Shown here piece after piece: positions 35,466 through 48,310 of a stretch of 64,000 nt of DNA. A program made the position numbers and the translations under genes. The DNA is from Calliopsis andreniformis (taxonomy: Eukaryota; Arthropoda; Insecta; Hymenoptera; Andrenidae): positions 21,827,501 through 21,891,500 of the forward strand of contig NC_135066.1 in assembly GCF_051401765.1 (NCBI RefSeq), written 5' to 3'. Within the stretch, counting starts at the first letter, position 1. Each line of letters begins with the position of its first letter. The notes beneath the pieces are model-generated. The model was not told where the DNA came from. It saw only the letters and a program-made list of their open reading frames with translations, and did not search any database.

Positions 35466-35537
35466 AACTAGTGATGTATAAAACCCGAGTTGTTGAAATT
35501 TTAAAACACAATCTTAAAATCAAGCTGAGCGATGACT
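35466..35537 (-). repeat. Short dispersed repeat (TAGTGAT family), copy in dipeptidase intron
   Basis: CTAGTGATGTATAAA, then CAATCTTAAAATCAAGCTGAG-like text, resembles the units at 5987-6060 and 58600-58680. It lies about 40 bp upstream of the dipeptidase acceptor, inside the intron. Confidence 0.35.
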
Positions 35538-36344
35538 CTGTTAAGGACTTAAGCTTTAACAGCTGAAGCGGCGAACACTAAAGGTTCCATTTTATTTTAA
35601 TAACACTACCACAAACTATAACACTTACAGTACATACATCTAGACTAATTATCAATAATATTATTAAAAATTGACGATGGTCGAAAATAAATAAAACATT
35701 TTTTTCGTTGTCAATAACGATTATCAATAATTAAAAGGATTCTCATCACGCAGTAACAGTTAACTCGTAATTAAAGTAAATTTTCCCAACTAATAATAAT
35801 GTTCATTTATAACCAAAAATTGTAATAGTTATGGTTTTTACTGCATCTGAAAAGTAATAATACGTAACTTATGGTGTTTGGCTTTACAATTATAGAATTG
35901 TTTAACATCCGTCTACTTGATTGAAATGTTATAAGATATAAGATAACGTTGAACAAGATGAACTTGAGAGCTTAAAATTCCCCTTCTATTCTACCTTGGC
36001 TGTCATTGTACAACGAATCTATATAGCTACTGTTTTATGTATAAATTAATGTAGCTTTTATTTTTAAAGTAGAATTTCCTCTCATTTATTCTTTATTTTG
36101 GGAGAATAGACTTTGAAAACGGACATGCAGCTTCAGAGATATGTAATACTGATTCAGGACGTTGACATATACATAGATTATAGTTGAAATCCTGTTTATT
36201 CGAAAATTTCATTAAATTCTCTGACGTGAATTAATTTACTCACATCTAAGCGTAAGCTATAAACAGAAACTTATGAAACCGATGGTACTATTCTTGTTTT
36301 AATTATGTCTAAGATTAGACTAGGTATAATATGTATATGAATAA
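35538..36344. other. Dipeptidase intron, unique-looking part
   Basis: No feature recognised beyond intron sequence. Confidence 0.5.
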
Positions 36345-36990
36345 ACAGGGTATTCCAGCGAACACTGTATAGTACGTTATTTCCTAAAGTATTAAAGATA
36401 GAAAAAGAATTGTCTATACAGAATTGCATGGTTCGAAGCGGCCAATTTATTAGCGAAGGCGAATTTTTTGTAACATTATTATTACATGAGATATGACGGT
36501 AAAGTTTGGTTTTTTAAATGGAACTATACATTTTTTTACAGATCTGTTGATAGTGTGTTTCAATATGAATTCAGCGACGACTAATTTATATACTTTTTTT
36601 AATTAATTTTCTTGTTATTGCGCCTACAAATTTAGTGATTTTCGTCGGAAGAAAACCTTAGTATCGGTTTCAAGGGATAATGCCTTAACACGTGCAATTT
36701 GTAAATCTGTAAGCGCAATATCTCAAAAATTAATTTAAAAAAGTACATAAGTTAGACGACGCTGGATTCGTTTTAAAACACACTATCAACTGATCTGTAG
36801 GCAAATATATAGTTCCATTTAAAAAACCAAACTTGACCATCATATCTCATGTAATAATAATGTTATAAAAAATTCGCCTTCGCTAATAAATTGGTCCCTT
36901 CGAACCATGCAATCCTATATGAACTATTTTTTTTTATCTCTAATACTTTAGAAATTAACGCACTGAACAGTATTCGCTGGGACACCCTGT
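36345..36990. mobile_element. 646-bp long hairpin (TIR) element in the dipeptidase intron
   Basis: The ends are ACAGGGTATTCCAGCGAAC and its near-inverse ...GTTCGCTGG/ACCCTGT type. Inverted homology runs about 290-300 bp inward on each side (AATTTATTAGCGAAGGCGAA, AACATTATTATTACATGAGA, TGCGC near the loop), leaving a loop of about 70 bp. There is no ORF. If the dipeptidase pre-mRNA is made across it, the RNA would fold into one long stem. The CAGGGTGT-like start is shared with other miniature elements in the window. Confidence 0.75.
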
Positions 36991-37477
36991 ATATGTTCTG
37001 CACAAAGTATTTAGGATATTTTGCTTCATTCTAGTATTGTAAAGTTTCTATAACGTTATAATGGGTGATCATATTACCATAGTCAGATGAAATATATAGT
37101 TTATACTTTACATGGAATTAATTTTAATAATAATAAAACGTAGCTTCTTTTTTAATATATAGATAACAAATTTTAATATATTTTGATATGCCAACAACAT
37201 TGTTCTATTTCTTGAAAGTATACTTGAGACTTATTTTTATTTGCTGATTTGATTAATATTCGTTCAACACATTTATTGAAATATATATTTAAAAAAGTTT
37301 TTAATAATAATGTGTACAAGTTTTAACATCTTTGTTACATTTTATTAACCTCTTGCAATACAACTTAACACGGCAAAATGTGCTGACTCATTATATTCAC
37401 GTTTGGTCCGAAATTGTAACCGCGAGTCAGACTCGTCATTATACGCGAAGGGGTTAGGCATATAGCAACATTGATTG
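36991..37477. other. Dipeptidase intron, between hairpin element and mariner
   Basis: AT-rich, with no feature recognised. Confidence 0.4.
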
Positions 37478-37633
37478 TACGAGGGCGGATCAAATATAAA
37501 CGAGATTTTTATTTCTGTGCGCGTAAGTTTAAAGGGAACGAGCGGCCGCTTCTAGAGTGCATTGGTAGTGATGCCTGGAATGGAGTAAGCTGGACGTTTT
37601 TCGGTTCAGATAAGTTTGGCGGTAGTGTTTACA

Positions 37634-38320
37634 ATGTCAAAGCAAGAAGTTCACCGCCCAGTTGCGCAACGTGTTATCATTAAATTTCTCACTTATGAAG
37701 GCGTCAAACCAGTGGAAATTCTGCAAAGATTAACAGCACAGTTTGGGGATCAGCGACTGTCAAGGGCTCGCGTGTTTGTTTGGCATAAGAAATTCAAAGA
37801 AGGACGTGAACAGGTTGAAAATGTGGCACATGATCGCCGTCCTCGAACCAGCATTACGGAAGGGAATATTAGTATGATTCGTAACCTTCTTGAAGACAGC
37901 TGCAGCTCTAACTTGCACAACATTACAGGAAATGAGGTGGACTTCACTAGACCACCTTCCCTACAACCCTGACCTATCGTCCTACGATTTTCGTCTCTTT
38001 GGACCACTTAACACATTCACGCCGGCGTGCATCACCGGCAGGTCACGCTTGAACATGTAATAATCGTGCGCCGCCGGATGAAGCGCAGCATGAATTTGAG
38101 GGCCGTCTCATAGCGAAAAACATGAAAATTGGCGTCGGCGTGAACGTGTTAAAGAAGCACTTGGAGGGCAACGATTCCAAGACGATGCGGCGGTGGAAGC
38201 CTTTGTGCGCAATTGGCTCCTGATACAGATCCCTTCGTTTTACGATGATGGAATAAAAAATGTCCCAATTCGCTGGGAAAAATGCATTGCCAAAGCAGAA
38301 GATTATGTTGAAATATGATG
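37634..38320 (+). pseudogene. Mariner transposase, core deleted
   Basis: ATG at 37634 (MSKQEVHRPVAQRVIIKFL) opens the paired helix-turn-helix DNA-binding part, through VWHKKFKEGREQVEN and DRRPRTSITEGNI. Near 37925-37945 it breaks, and a shifted frame reads DHLPYNPDLSSYDFRLFGPL, the block around the third catalytic residue. So about 0.4 kb with the first two aspartates is lost. After the TTAA-flanked insert the frame continues exactly as KEALGGQRFQDDAAVEAF and ends with RWEKCIAKAEDYVEI and TGA. The product could at most bind DNA. Confidence 0.8.
38012..38148. mobile_element. 137-bp TTAA-flanked piggyBac-like miniature element inside the mariner
   Basis: TTAA lies on both sides (38008-38011 and 38149-38152). 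Its ends CACATTCACGCCGGCG and the inverse of CGTCGGCGTGAACGTG are inverted repeats of about 16 bp. Removing it with one TTAA restores the mariner reading frame precisely (GPL then KEALGG), which proves the insertion. TTAA duplication is the signature of piggyBac elements. It is GC-rich compared with its surroundings. Confidence 0.85.
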
Positions 38321-38504
38321 TGTACTTGGCTATTTTATTATACCGAATAACATTATTTTAAAAATAAAGTCTCATTTATATTTGATCTTCCCTCGTAATA
38401 CAAGTTGTTTCATTTCAATTCAATTTTCGTTCAGACTGCGAATAAGGAATCGTTTGTCGTGATTATAATAATTTCATCAGTCACTGTAAATAGTGTAGGC
38501 TTAC

Positions 38505-38785
38505 CCATCGATCAGAGGCACTTCAGTGAGAATCCTCCTGATCACATCCAGCCTCTGCTGATGCGTCACAGGTGCGGATTGTAGAAGCAACGGTAGACAA
38601 AGTCCTCCGAGAAGTAAAGCTGCCACTAGGAGGAGGATGGGCGCCAGTACTCGGCATCTTCTACGAGGATTCTCTTCCCTGCGATCTTTGCTGCTACCGC
38701 TACTAGGAGAATCCTCGCACGGTGGGGGAAGCCGCACTGTGCCGTTGCACGGTGCTACATCTGGCAATTCTGTTAGGCACGTCGT
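38505..38785 (-). CDS. Membrane dipeptidase (M19), N-terminal transmembrane exon
   Basis: This 281-bp exon encodes 93 residues plus two bases. The order is a proline/serine-rich segment, a basic stop-transfer-like stretch (KDRREENPRRRCR), a hydrophobic span of about 22 residues (VLAPILLLVAALLLGG...), then THQQRLDVIRRILTEVPLID. The acceptor is CTTTTAG at 38786-38792; the donor is GG|GTAAGC at 38504-38499. The last two bases join the next exon to give IDGHNDLPW. Basic residues before the span suggest a type II orientation, with the catalytic domain outside. A start codon is not visible, so an upstream exon exists. Mammalian relatives instead use a signal peptide and GPI anchor. Confidence 0.85.
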
Positions 38786-38792
38786 CTAAAAG

Positions 38793-41700
38793 CAGAAAAT
38801 CAAATTTTAATTATTACTAAAATTGCTTAAGGTTTCAGATAATGCAACGATAGAGGTTATCTCAATCTATTTAGGAGTCGATCGAGACTACATCATCATT
38901 GATAGTATTTATTCGAGAAAACTTTTTTAAGACTTCATAAGGTCATTTGAAGCAGCCAAGGGGGCAAGAAGGATACTTCGTAGGCTCCGTATGAGCCTGC
39001 TGTGTTATTCTATTTACGAATTAATAACAAATTTCTAATATTGCAGATATATGGCTGAGAAGTCGGCAAATGGTATAAAAGCAAGACGAGTCCGCACTGC
39101 TTACTCCATCCGTCTTCAACTTTTGTCACACGATGTTACAAACAACGATTAGTAAACGTGACTGATTCGACTAATAACGAAGATGCGTGTATTACCAACA
39201 TAATTACAAAAAAAGAGCGTGATAGTACTAGCATATCCGACTCAGAAATAGATAGAACGTAGGGAGGAAATCATATTAAAATCAATCGGATTCATATTTC
39301 TTCTAAGTAACTTTTTTCTAGTTTTGCATAGTACTTAAATACAGATATGTTTTCTATTACCCTCTGTAGGTCTCTGCATGACAACTTATACTGTTACATA
39401 CGGAGAATACTTTCCGTTACTCTCCCAAATATTCAAATCTCTGCCTGTTAAAAGAAAACGCTTTAGCACTTTTATTTTTTCATTATCCTAATAGGAGTGC
39501 GACTCCGAACAGCTGGGTAGCAACCACGACGCTGTATCAACTGTGAGAAATTTCCTTATATGGAAATTCTAACGAATCTCCACTTATTTTTCAGCCTATA
39601 TAAGTCCCGAGATTTTAGTCTTAGAGGGTTCAGAATAATATCGTCATGATGACAGTCAAGTTCATCAGAGTTAGTTGCTATTCAGTTAGATCGGTCTAAA
39701 ATTCCCTTTTGAGTCTACAATTTAACCTTATAGAATTTGCAAGTCGGCATAAATTCTATCTGGCAATTTCTACGACCACTCTGTACGTGATAACACTACA
39801 CCATAATCTGTACGTAAAGAGTGATTTTAGTATATACGAAACTATTCCTTGCAATTTGACTAAATTGTTTCCCATTTGAAGTTGACAGATCCCTCACGAT
39901 ACAGCTTAATCGCTTAAGTTGTATCAATTAATAATTAACAAGTTACGAGGCTTACTAACATTTGCTTTGGCTCTCTGATTCCACATCAGATTCGTCCGCA
40001 TGCCCTTACTTCGAAAGAAAATTGTATTTAACCTAGTGGCTACTCGATTTATTCGAGTTTGTCCATGAAAGTTAATCTATCCAGCAGCTATCTGATTTTA
40101 CATCAGGTTCGTCCTCGCCTACAATAATCCATTAATAATCAATTAATAATTAATATTAATTAAACGTACTGAATTAAGAGAATTCATAATTAATTATTTC
40201 ACACAAGTTTTACAGTTTTATTTATTGGAGAGACAAAGTTTTTTGTTTTAAGTGATATGATGTCAATATGGATTATCTGTAATACGTTACATATAATGGA
40301 ATTTGACTTACAAGGGAATATCAAGAAGTATAAACCACCGATTTTGATAAAACTTGGCAGGATTATGGAATAGTCAAAAATATTCAACGTGTATTTTTTT
40401 ATCGGCTCAATTTCATGTTAAACGGGTGAAAACTATCCCTAAAGTTGTGCGTGGAAAATATATTTGACTTAATATCTCGGGAACTATTGCGTCTAGCGAA
40501 ATGGCGTACATAGAGCAATTGCATATTTTTGAATATTGAATCCTCCCCCGTAAACAGTTTTTGAAAATATTAATTTGTTTAAAAAATACATCTAAAAAGC
40601 AGTATATTTTTGTTGTTTCCGCTGACTAAATGTTGATCGATTTTTTTACAAATTTATACGTGAATACTATGAACCAGGACACAAGATATTGATGGAATAG
40701 AATTTTGAATTTTTGCACTATAAATAAAATAAAACAATCCTGGTTAGTAAGATAAAATAGAAGAGGGTGAACTCGATCCGAGACCGAGCATCGTCAAGTT
40801 TTCGTATAAATTTCTCTTGAATGTAAATTCGAAGGCCACCGCTAGCGTTCAAAGTTAGTTTGAAGGGATAGTTGAGACAGGACATGAACGAGAATGGGCG
40901 ATTATCGTCCATTACTGGCGATTAATGGAGAACAATTAACGATCCACGCTAGCGAGAAATTAATATTGCTGTTTTTATTCCCTCCCCTACCATTTTGTAT
41001 GCTCCCTGGACGTCTTCCTTTCTGTTCAATGCTTTTTTTTGCTTCTTTTCAGATCAAACATGTACATTGCGAGACATGATCGACAGATGCACGAAAACAA
41101 TTCTTACCTTTCTTTTTTGGTAAAGAAAGATCAGCAAAGATTGACCAGCTTAAATTGCTTGCTTTTCCTCTTTGTTTTGTATGTTGTATGCTTGTATTGT
41201 TGTTTATACGTTTGTTTGAAGATTCCTGTATGTTTGAGGTTGTCAGTTTATTAGTGACTATGTATTTTTTATCGTACGGAAATAGAGTTTTCTGTGAGAC
41301 ACCCGGGTAATTATCTTAGATGACAAAGAAAATATTTTTCAAATAGATCAGAACTCTGGGATGTGAACATTCTTTTTACAGCGCACTTAATGAACTCGAT
41401 ATAGAGTTTCCATTTTGACATGTTTTAATCACTGTATTGGGAATATTGAATTAAAATATATTCAGTTCACTCAGTGCAGATAGTTCAATTAATTGTATTA
41501 ATGACGTAACTACGGATCTTTATGTATTTATGGAAATTTTAAATGAAAATCAATTTCAAAATTTAGAATAGGGCACCAAATTTCCATTTAATTTCTATTT
41601 AGTTCTAAATTGAATTTTATGACAACTTAATACACCTATTTCCTGTTAATTAAACTGTGAGTTGCATTTATCCTAATTTAGAAAATAGTTCCAAATTTTA

Positions 41701-42530
41701 ACATTTGGCCAGGAATGTAAGTGGTGTTTTAAAGTACCTTCAACGCTTAAAAGATTATGTTCTAATTATTAAATATAAATTAGACAAATACAGTGTGCCT
41801 TCAGTGGGTTGTTTCCTCAACAAAAACACGGTTCGATGTGAAGATTGGACTGATGCTTTACCAGAAAACCTAAATATTTTAGTAACAATGTAAGTCTACC
41901 TGGGCCGTGCAGTCACTGTTCAGTGGGACTATGTACACAGTCGTTCTGTGGCTTAACTTCTCGACAACTTAACTTATATGCATTTATACATTGTGAACAT
42001 TTTACAAAAATGCTGGCCTAGGTAGCGCGTAATAAGGGCAAACAGTATACCGCAACTAAAAAGTTTATGAATTAAAATTGTAGTGTGGCCAGAGTATCTC
42101 ATTAAATTCAATTTAAAAGTATTTGCCTGGAAATAGGTTTTTGCAATCATTAACTACGTAAATTCTACTTTTTACTTGATTCTACTTAATACTACTTGGT
42201 ATCACATACCAACTTAGAAAATTATACACGTAATGGTAGTTAAAAGAAAAGATCGATTTTTGACTGTAGAATGATAGATTGAAACTGTGCAAATTCAAAG
42301 TTAGGAAGGACTTTGCATTACGATTATAAGCGGGATTTATAACTGAAAGCAACATACGTATTTTAAAGAAGGATAGCAATTTTTATTAACTTTTACAGTG
42401 AATATTCATTTAATATTTAGTTAATAGTTCACGTTTTAATTCAGTAGAATTATAGTGGTTTTATGTTATTTATTTCAGATGTTGAATCTAGATAGAGATT
42501 TCTGATCTTTACTGAAATTGAAACGAGACA
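38793..42530. other. Non-coding stretch upstream of the known dipeptidase exons
   Basis: No further exon was recognised. A TATAAAA at 39074-39080 on the plus strand is a possible but unsupported promoter. Open frames at 40894-41254 look like chance. Confidence 0.3.
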
Positions 42531-42706
42531 GGCAGTTCAGTGAAGGACACTTCCTTTCGCGCTTTTCCTCCCTTTATGTCACCACGCGTGAGAACGCATA
42601 CTATGGCATATACGTATAATACGTGTAGGAGAAGAGCCAATATCGTGTGTATATGTCATACAGAGTGTGCTCACGTGAAAGAAGAGGATGTCCTTCACCG
42701 AATTGC
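42531..42706. mobile_element. 176-bp miniature inverted-repeat element
   Basis: GGCAGTTCAGTGAAGGACA at the left and the inverse of TGTCCTTCACCGAATTGCT at the right, with imperfect pairing for about 35 bp. Short ATACGTAT-type palindromes lie in the middle. No target duplication was seen. Confidence 0.45.
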
Positions 42707-45700
42707 TTAACTATTTTCGATTTTTTAGTATTACAGATGATGAAGTAATGAGTAAGATTCACGTAATTTTTAATAGTCTACTGTGTCGATACAAATTCAT
42801 AATTTTGAATCAGTCTGGAATTTTCATCGTGAAAGAAAGTCATTTCTGAGATTTTATGCACTAACAACTTGAATTCGTTTTTTTAAAGCTAAGAATAAGG
42901 CAAATGAATAAATAATATTAACAAGACAAGAATATCTCACTGAGCTTGTATAGAGACAACACTGTACTTGTATCATTTCCCATCCATTAAAGTTCTACGT
43001 TTAAAAGATTCATACATTATTCAACTAAAATAGAAGAGAAGGGGCGATATTATTTCTGAGATAGTGTTCCAAAGTGAATTTGACAAGCTTCAATCTCTAA
43101 ACAATACTATAGCACAAGGGGTTAAACCAACTTTTCTAGATGTATAGTAGTTTATTTTAAAACGTGATTACTAGATTGTAAATATTTATATAAATTCATA
43201 TTTCCATAAATATAATTGGAAGAATGGAACCTAATTCAACATTCACAACATTTATTTTATTTTATATTTTTGTATTTTTGTACAACTGTATAGATTTTAT
43301 ACGAGTACACTGTAGTGGAACACGGTTTATTATATTTCAGTTTTCGAAAGATTGACTTGCAGCTGTCGAGAACTAACGTAAAAACGTTTCATTGATCTCT
43401 ACAAGTCAAAATTGATGTCAAATGACTTAATTAATTTATGGCGCAAACGGGGCTCGCCAGATGTGTAGTGCCCTACAATAAACCTTGGTCCACTCTGCGA
43501 CAATTCGGCGAGTGTAAAGCCTGTTAAGTCGTAATTTGAAAAATACAGTATTTTTCCACCTTTTCTTTACTTTAACACTCACGCTAAGGATGAGTTAGTT
43601 TGACCAATTAGAGTCATATTTTAAATTTCTGACTCCATCTCAGCTTGAAACGCCTTCCACTGTTGGGTTTAAAAAGGCTTTCAGTACGAGGTAGTAGATG
43701 TTCATAATTTACGAAAGAACACGCACGATAATAAACAGAACTTTTGTCAAAAGTAGTCACTTTTTAATTACTAGTTACCCTTACGTAACAACACCTTTAC
43801 ATACTGAAATTTTCCATAAATGCATAAAGGTTTCAGTCTATTAATTGCAGTAGATAATTTATTAGTTTCATTTTGTGAGTAATCAATTTGATAATCAACG
43901 AGCAATTTGTTCGAAGATTTCATTATGATGTTTGACTGTGACTAAATTAAATTACAGGATAATTTACGAGATTACGGAGCACTTCATAATCTGATCGTCT
44001 AATTTAACGATGCGGTTATTTTCGCTGCGTTAATACTGCTGCTAGCATCGTATTTGCAGTAATAAAGGAATACTATTATCATTTTCAGCCGTGTATTAGA
44101 ACAATGTGCGTTATGCATACACGCTGCCATCGAACAGAGGAATGTAATATGGTAAGCTTTGTTTCGTACATGGTTCACGGAATGTAAATAAAGTTTACGC
44201 ACAGTTTCCTTCATTATGTTTCATTGTAATTACGCAAATGTATCGGGTACATTATCCATTGCTTGTTTAACGTAGTGAAAATCCTCGTACACTCTTGAAG
44301 GAAACTTCATTTAGGATTATTTCCTAAATTATTGGATAGTTCAAATACCGTGACATACGAGTTTTTTTATAAAGGAGTAACGTACTTATACATAATAAGC
44401 TTAAGTATCATTTATAGTTGATGTCTTACAAATCAAATTTTAGTTTATAAGAATAAGTCAATTATAAGAGAATTTGTTTCAATGAAATTCTGCTCAATTT
44501 ACAACATTTTAATATGTTTCTAATACTTGGGAATCATCTGCAAAATAATAAATGACTAGTAAGATTTAAATGCTTCAAAAGTAGACAATAATAAATTATT
44601 TGTTAAGTAAACATGACCGTTAATACATGGTCGTATTTATATTTAGGGAAGTACAACTTTTGCATGTTGCAAAGGGCCAATTTAATGGACAGAAGTTGTT
44701 GATTCTCTATCAATTATTCAAAGAGCAATCTTTCTGAAAGTATAGTGCTCGAAAGAAAGCAGCTATTGACTCGGTATTAGTTAGGAGTTTAGAGTTGTGA
44801 GAAATTCATTTTTAAAATCAGCGTCAAGTGAAGTGAAAGAATTGTTTCAAGGAAATGTAAGTACCTATACCACCGAGCTTATGTCGAGACAACACTGTAA
44901 GAGACATTTGTGAAACTACTTTTCCAGTGACTAATTAATATGCTTGCGAGGGTATCATTCCCATCATCAGTAATCGTAGATACCCACACACAACGCACAG
45001 TATATTATTATTATCAACGGGACAAGTTTAGTATACACAAAAAATGACTGTACTATGTAATAGGAACAAGAAACATGTTGTATATTAGATCGTTGAGTTG
45101 TGCTTATTTAATGACGAATGACTTTACGCCAAGTGTTCCTGAATATAAAAGATTGATTACATTACCCTCCAAACGCTCTATAAACGTGTTGCAAAGAGGA
45201 GAGATACAGAAAAAAGACGACAAAGAGTAAAGGTCAGGGGTTCCGATAATACTGAATAAAAAATCTACTAAAAATAAGGGGCCAAGACAGTTTTAGAGAG
45301 GCAAGAGTTCAGAGTTTGATTACTTTTCTGTGGGCATTTTTCATAAATGCTTCCTGGTCTGAAAGCTGCTGCGGAGTAAGCAGTGAGAAGAGAGAAGATA
45401 GCTTCTCAATGGGAGAACGAATGCCTTGAACAGAACACCGCTAATGTTTTATGCATCTTTCGCTCTCAAGTCATGGAAAATGCGAGCCAAGAAAGTCAGC
45501 TTCGGTAGTTTCACGCCAGTTTCTTCGCATAGCTCAAGCTTTTGCTTTTATTTAAGAACAAAAGTCTTAGTTGCGCTCCCGTGGCAGAACTAAGAATTCG
45601 CTGGAACTTGGGGAGCAACGCCCACTACTGGATCCTTTCATTCGCTTTTGCTTCACCTTGGTTCCTCAACTTCCTTTTTGTACTGCCATTATTTCTAAAG

Positions 45701-45996
45701 CACGTCCTAAGAAAATCGGCTCAAATGGAAGCTGCACTTTATGTTCAAATCGCCAATAAAAGTCGCCGCGATAATCGCGCGCAAGACACGATAATGACTC
45801 GAGTCGACGCTCAAGGAAATTAGATCACCTAACGGTGACTTCCGAAGAAAATGCGATTTAAATTGTGATTCAGAAAAAAGTATTAGCGAGAACCTCGCCG
45901 AGGCAAAATGAAAATATGTATAGTGTCGAAAAACTCTATATTATTGAATCCATACTACGCTTTTATCTTTAGATTTAGATCATACATACCTAGAGT
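42707..45996. other. Non-coding stretch
   Basis: No recognisable gene. A GC-richer part at 45360-45830 contains a 93-codon open frame (45542-45823) with hydrophobic segments but no family similarity and no supporting splice or promoter signal. Confidence 0.3.
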
Positions 45997-46423
45997 CAAC
46001 ACAAACTACTGTTGAAAGTGTAATAAGTTTGTAGAACGAGATGGAGTGTAAGTAAGTATATCCTCTCGTATATGATATTAGAAAGAAAAAATCGAGAATG
46101 GTTAGTCAAACCATGCAAACAGAGGATTGAAATTTGATATTTAAGATTCATAAGATTCTAATTAAAAATTTATTTTATCTTCACTTTAATACTTTCTTCA
46201 AATTTTTATTCTTTTACATGTTATAGAAACGATTATTGTAATCATGCTTTTCTTAGATATATTATTTTTAATAAAGTAATACGATTTATCTAAATAATAC
46301 AAAAAATTTGATCACTGAAAAAATATGTACAGGCTTACCGCCCTGACGTTAGGAGAGCATGTACTTACTTACACTCTATCTCTTTCTACGAATTTGTTAC
46401 ACTTTCAACAGTAGTCTGTGTTG
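45997..46423. mobile_element. 427-bp miniature inverted-repeat element
   Basis: Inverted repeats of about 75 bp begin CAACACAAACTACTGTTGAA at the left. The right side carries the inverse, including GAGTGTAAGTAAGTA on both arms. The interior is AT-rich and non-coding. Confidence 0.65.
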
Positions 46424-48090
46424 CCACCAGGTATATATGCTTTAAGTTTTTATCACACACTTTTTTAACCTAATCTTTATCTCGTTCACCCTTCAGTTAA
46501 TCTGCAGACTTATTGCAACATCGTTTATCTCTTTATTACGAAATTTTAATACATTGCTTGTATTTAACTTTTCATTGAATTTGATTCTTGCTAAACTGAT
46601 TCGAAATTAATAAATGAAAGAATAATTTTCTAATTCAATATGAACTGATATCATTAAAAAATAGTTGGTATACATTTATTTTTTCAATACTAGTAAGAAA
46701 ATTAGTGAGTTTAAAGGTGGTTAGTCCTAGTAAATGTATCATGATTACGACTTGAAAATTTCAGGAAAATTATGTCGAAAATTAATTTTTAAATGGTATG
46801 TAGAAAACTGTTTTAGTTTCCACAAAAATGGCAATAGAATTATTTCATATATTAGAACAATAAGTTATACAAGCTAACTAAAAACAGTTAGCTGTGCAAA
46901 ATTGAAAACAATGCAAATAAAAACTGAAATTAGACATAAATTTATGTACAGAATTAAAATTGACATAGTTTATCCATTCTTGAAGCCTAATAATGCTACT
47001 GGAATAAATGTTAGTATTGCACTTTACTACTTTTTATTCAAACAGAGGGTTTATATTTGTAAAATTATTTTTGGTTACTTTTTTTCAATTCCAAAGTTAA
47101 TTTTCAATTGAATAATTTTGCGATGAATATTAAGTACATGTATTTATTTATAGTCCTCATCTTTTTTAGTTAGTTTCTTCCACAGCTGTAATTCTGCAGG
47201 AATTTCGTGAACAGTATTAAAATAGTTTTTTATAAAATATCATCATTAGCTCGTTATTATTGCTTGTAAATTTTTACAATCAATGTTAACTAATTCTATT
47301 AAACAATACATTAAAGCAATGGTTCATGTATGAGGTACAGATTGTCGGGTTGTAAAGTGTAACAAGTTATTATCAGAAATTAATTACAACAGAGATCACA
47401 GTAAGTAGAGGTTTACATGAATATTGTAAATGTAAATTATGATTATGTTAAATTATCAATAAAGTGATCCTTGAAATTCTCATTAGCCATGGTAATTAAT
47501 CTTTAAGTAACAATAAGTTCATAATTATTATCTTACTATTATTATCAAATAATATTTTCGAAATCGTATATCACAATCTCTATTTCTTGTTTAATAACTT
47601 TTTTTATTACAGAAAAAATTGGCGTTCAATATTTGAAAATAAAATTTTTCAATTACCTATAATTCACATTTACATATTAATATATTTAATTAATATTTTT
47701 ATCAACGTTTCATACGTTTATTAATCTGCTTTTAATAATTTATAATTGTATATTTAATTAATGTGATGGATCATATTGTTATGTCATTAACGATTTGATT
47801 TATTCACTTTGCCTGGATTATTATACTATCACGTACATTGTGTTTCATTTTTTAGTTGTTAATTAAACACAATTATAGTAATCTATAATCCAGTAACTGC
47901 AGTGAAATTATTGGTATTGGAAATTTTAGGGGATACTCTTATTACATTTCAAAAATATTTCAGAATATCTTTTGTAGGAAAGTATCACAAAAATTTTATC
48001 AGCCAAAGGTTTGCTACGACGAAAGTTAAAATGGTCTACAGTAGTTTGATGTACATGTACCCACTATTTCTACGTATACATACATACATA
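46424..48090. other. Very AT-rich non-coding stretch
   Basis: Nothing recognised. A short TACA repeat (about 48073-48090) precedes the next miniature-element end. Confidence 0.35.
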
Positions 48091-48310
48091 CAGGGTGTTC
48101 CGTTAACTTTTAACCACTTTTTTCGGACGCTTCTACTAATCTAACGAAAAAATATTTCCAACAAGTTTCTTAGTATCTATAGTCGAGTACACGTTGAAGC
48201 AAAAAATTTCAAAATTCTTAGTTTCTTAGTATCTAGTCGGGTACATGTTAAAGCAAAGAATTTCAAAAACATTTTTTTCTCAATAAAATATCGAGGTCAT
48301 TGACTTTTTA
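48091..48310 (+). repeat. Miniature-element end with a tandem duplication
   Basis: It begins CAGGGTGTTCCGTTAAC. A 56-bp unit starting GTTTCTTAGTATC is present twice in tandem (48165-48220 and 48221 to about 48274) with small differences. The opposite end was not found. Confidence 0.5.

Larger units (their letters stand above)
37480..38395 (+). mobile_element. Internally deleted mariner in the dipeptidase intron
   Basis: Flanked by TA at 37478-37479 and 38396-38397. The 26-bp inverted ends are CGAGGGCGGATCAAATATAA... and the inverse of the right end, with three differences. It is 916 bp long against about 1.3 kb for a full mariner, even though it contains a 137-bp insert. It carries the helix-turn-helix start and the C-terminus of a transposase but not most of the catalytic core. 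Lying in the intron and antisense to the gene, it is probably neutral for splicing. Confidence 0.9.

Noticed and set aside
39074..39080. TATAAAA as a promoter
   Set aside because: No convincing initiator or downstream gene; a single TATA match is expected in AT-rich DNA.
40894..41254. Hydrophobic plus-strand open frames
   Set aside because: T-rich sequence gives leucine/phenylalanine frames by chance; no family match, splice or promoter support.
45542..45823. 93-codon plus-strand ORF
   Set aside because: Overlapping frames of similar length and no recognisable domain, so not called as a gene.
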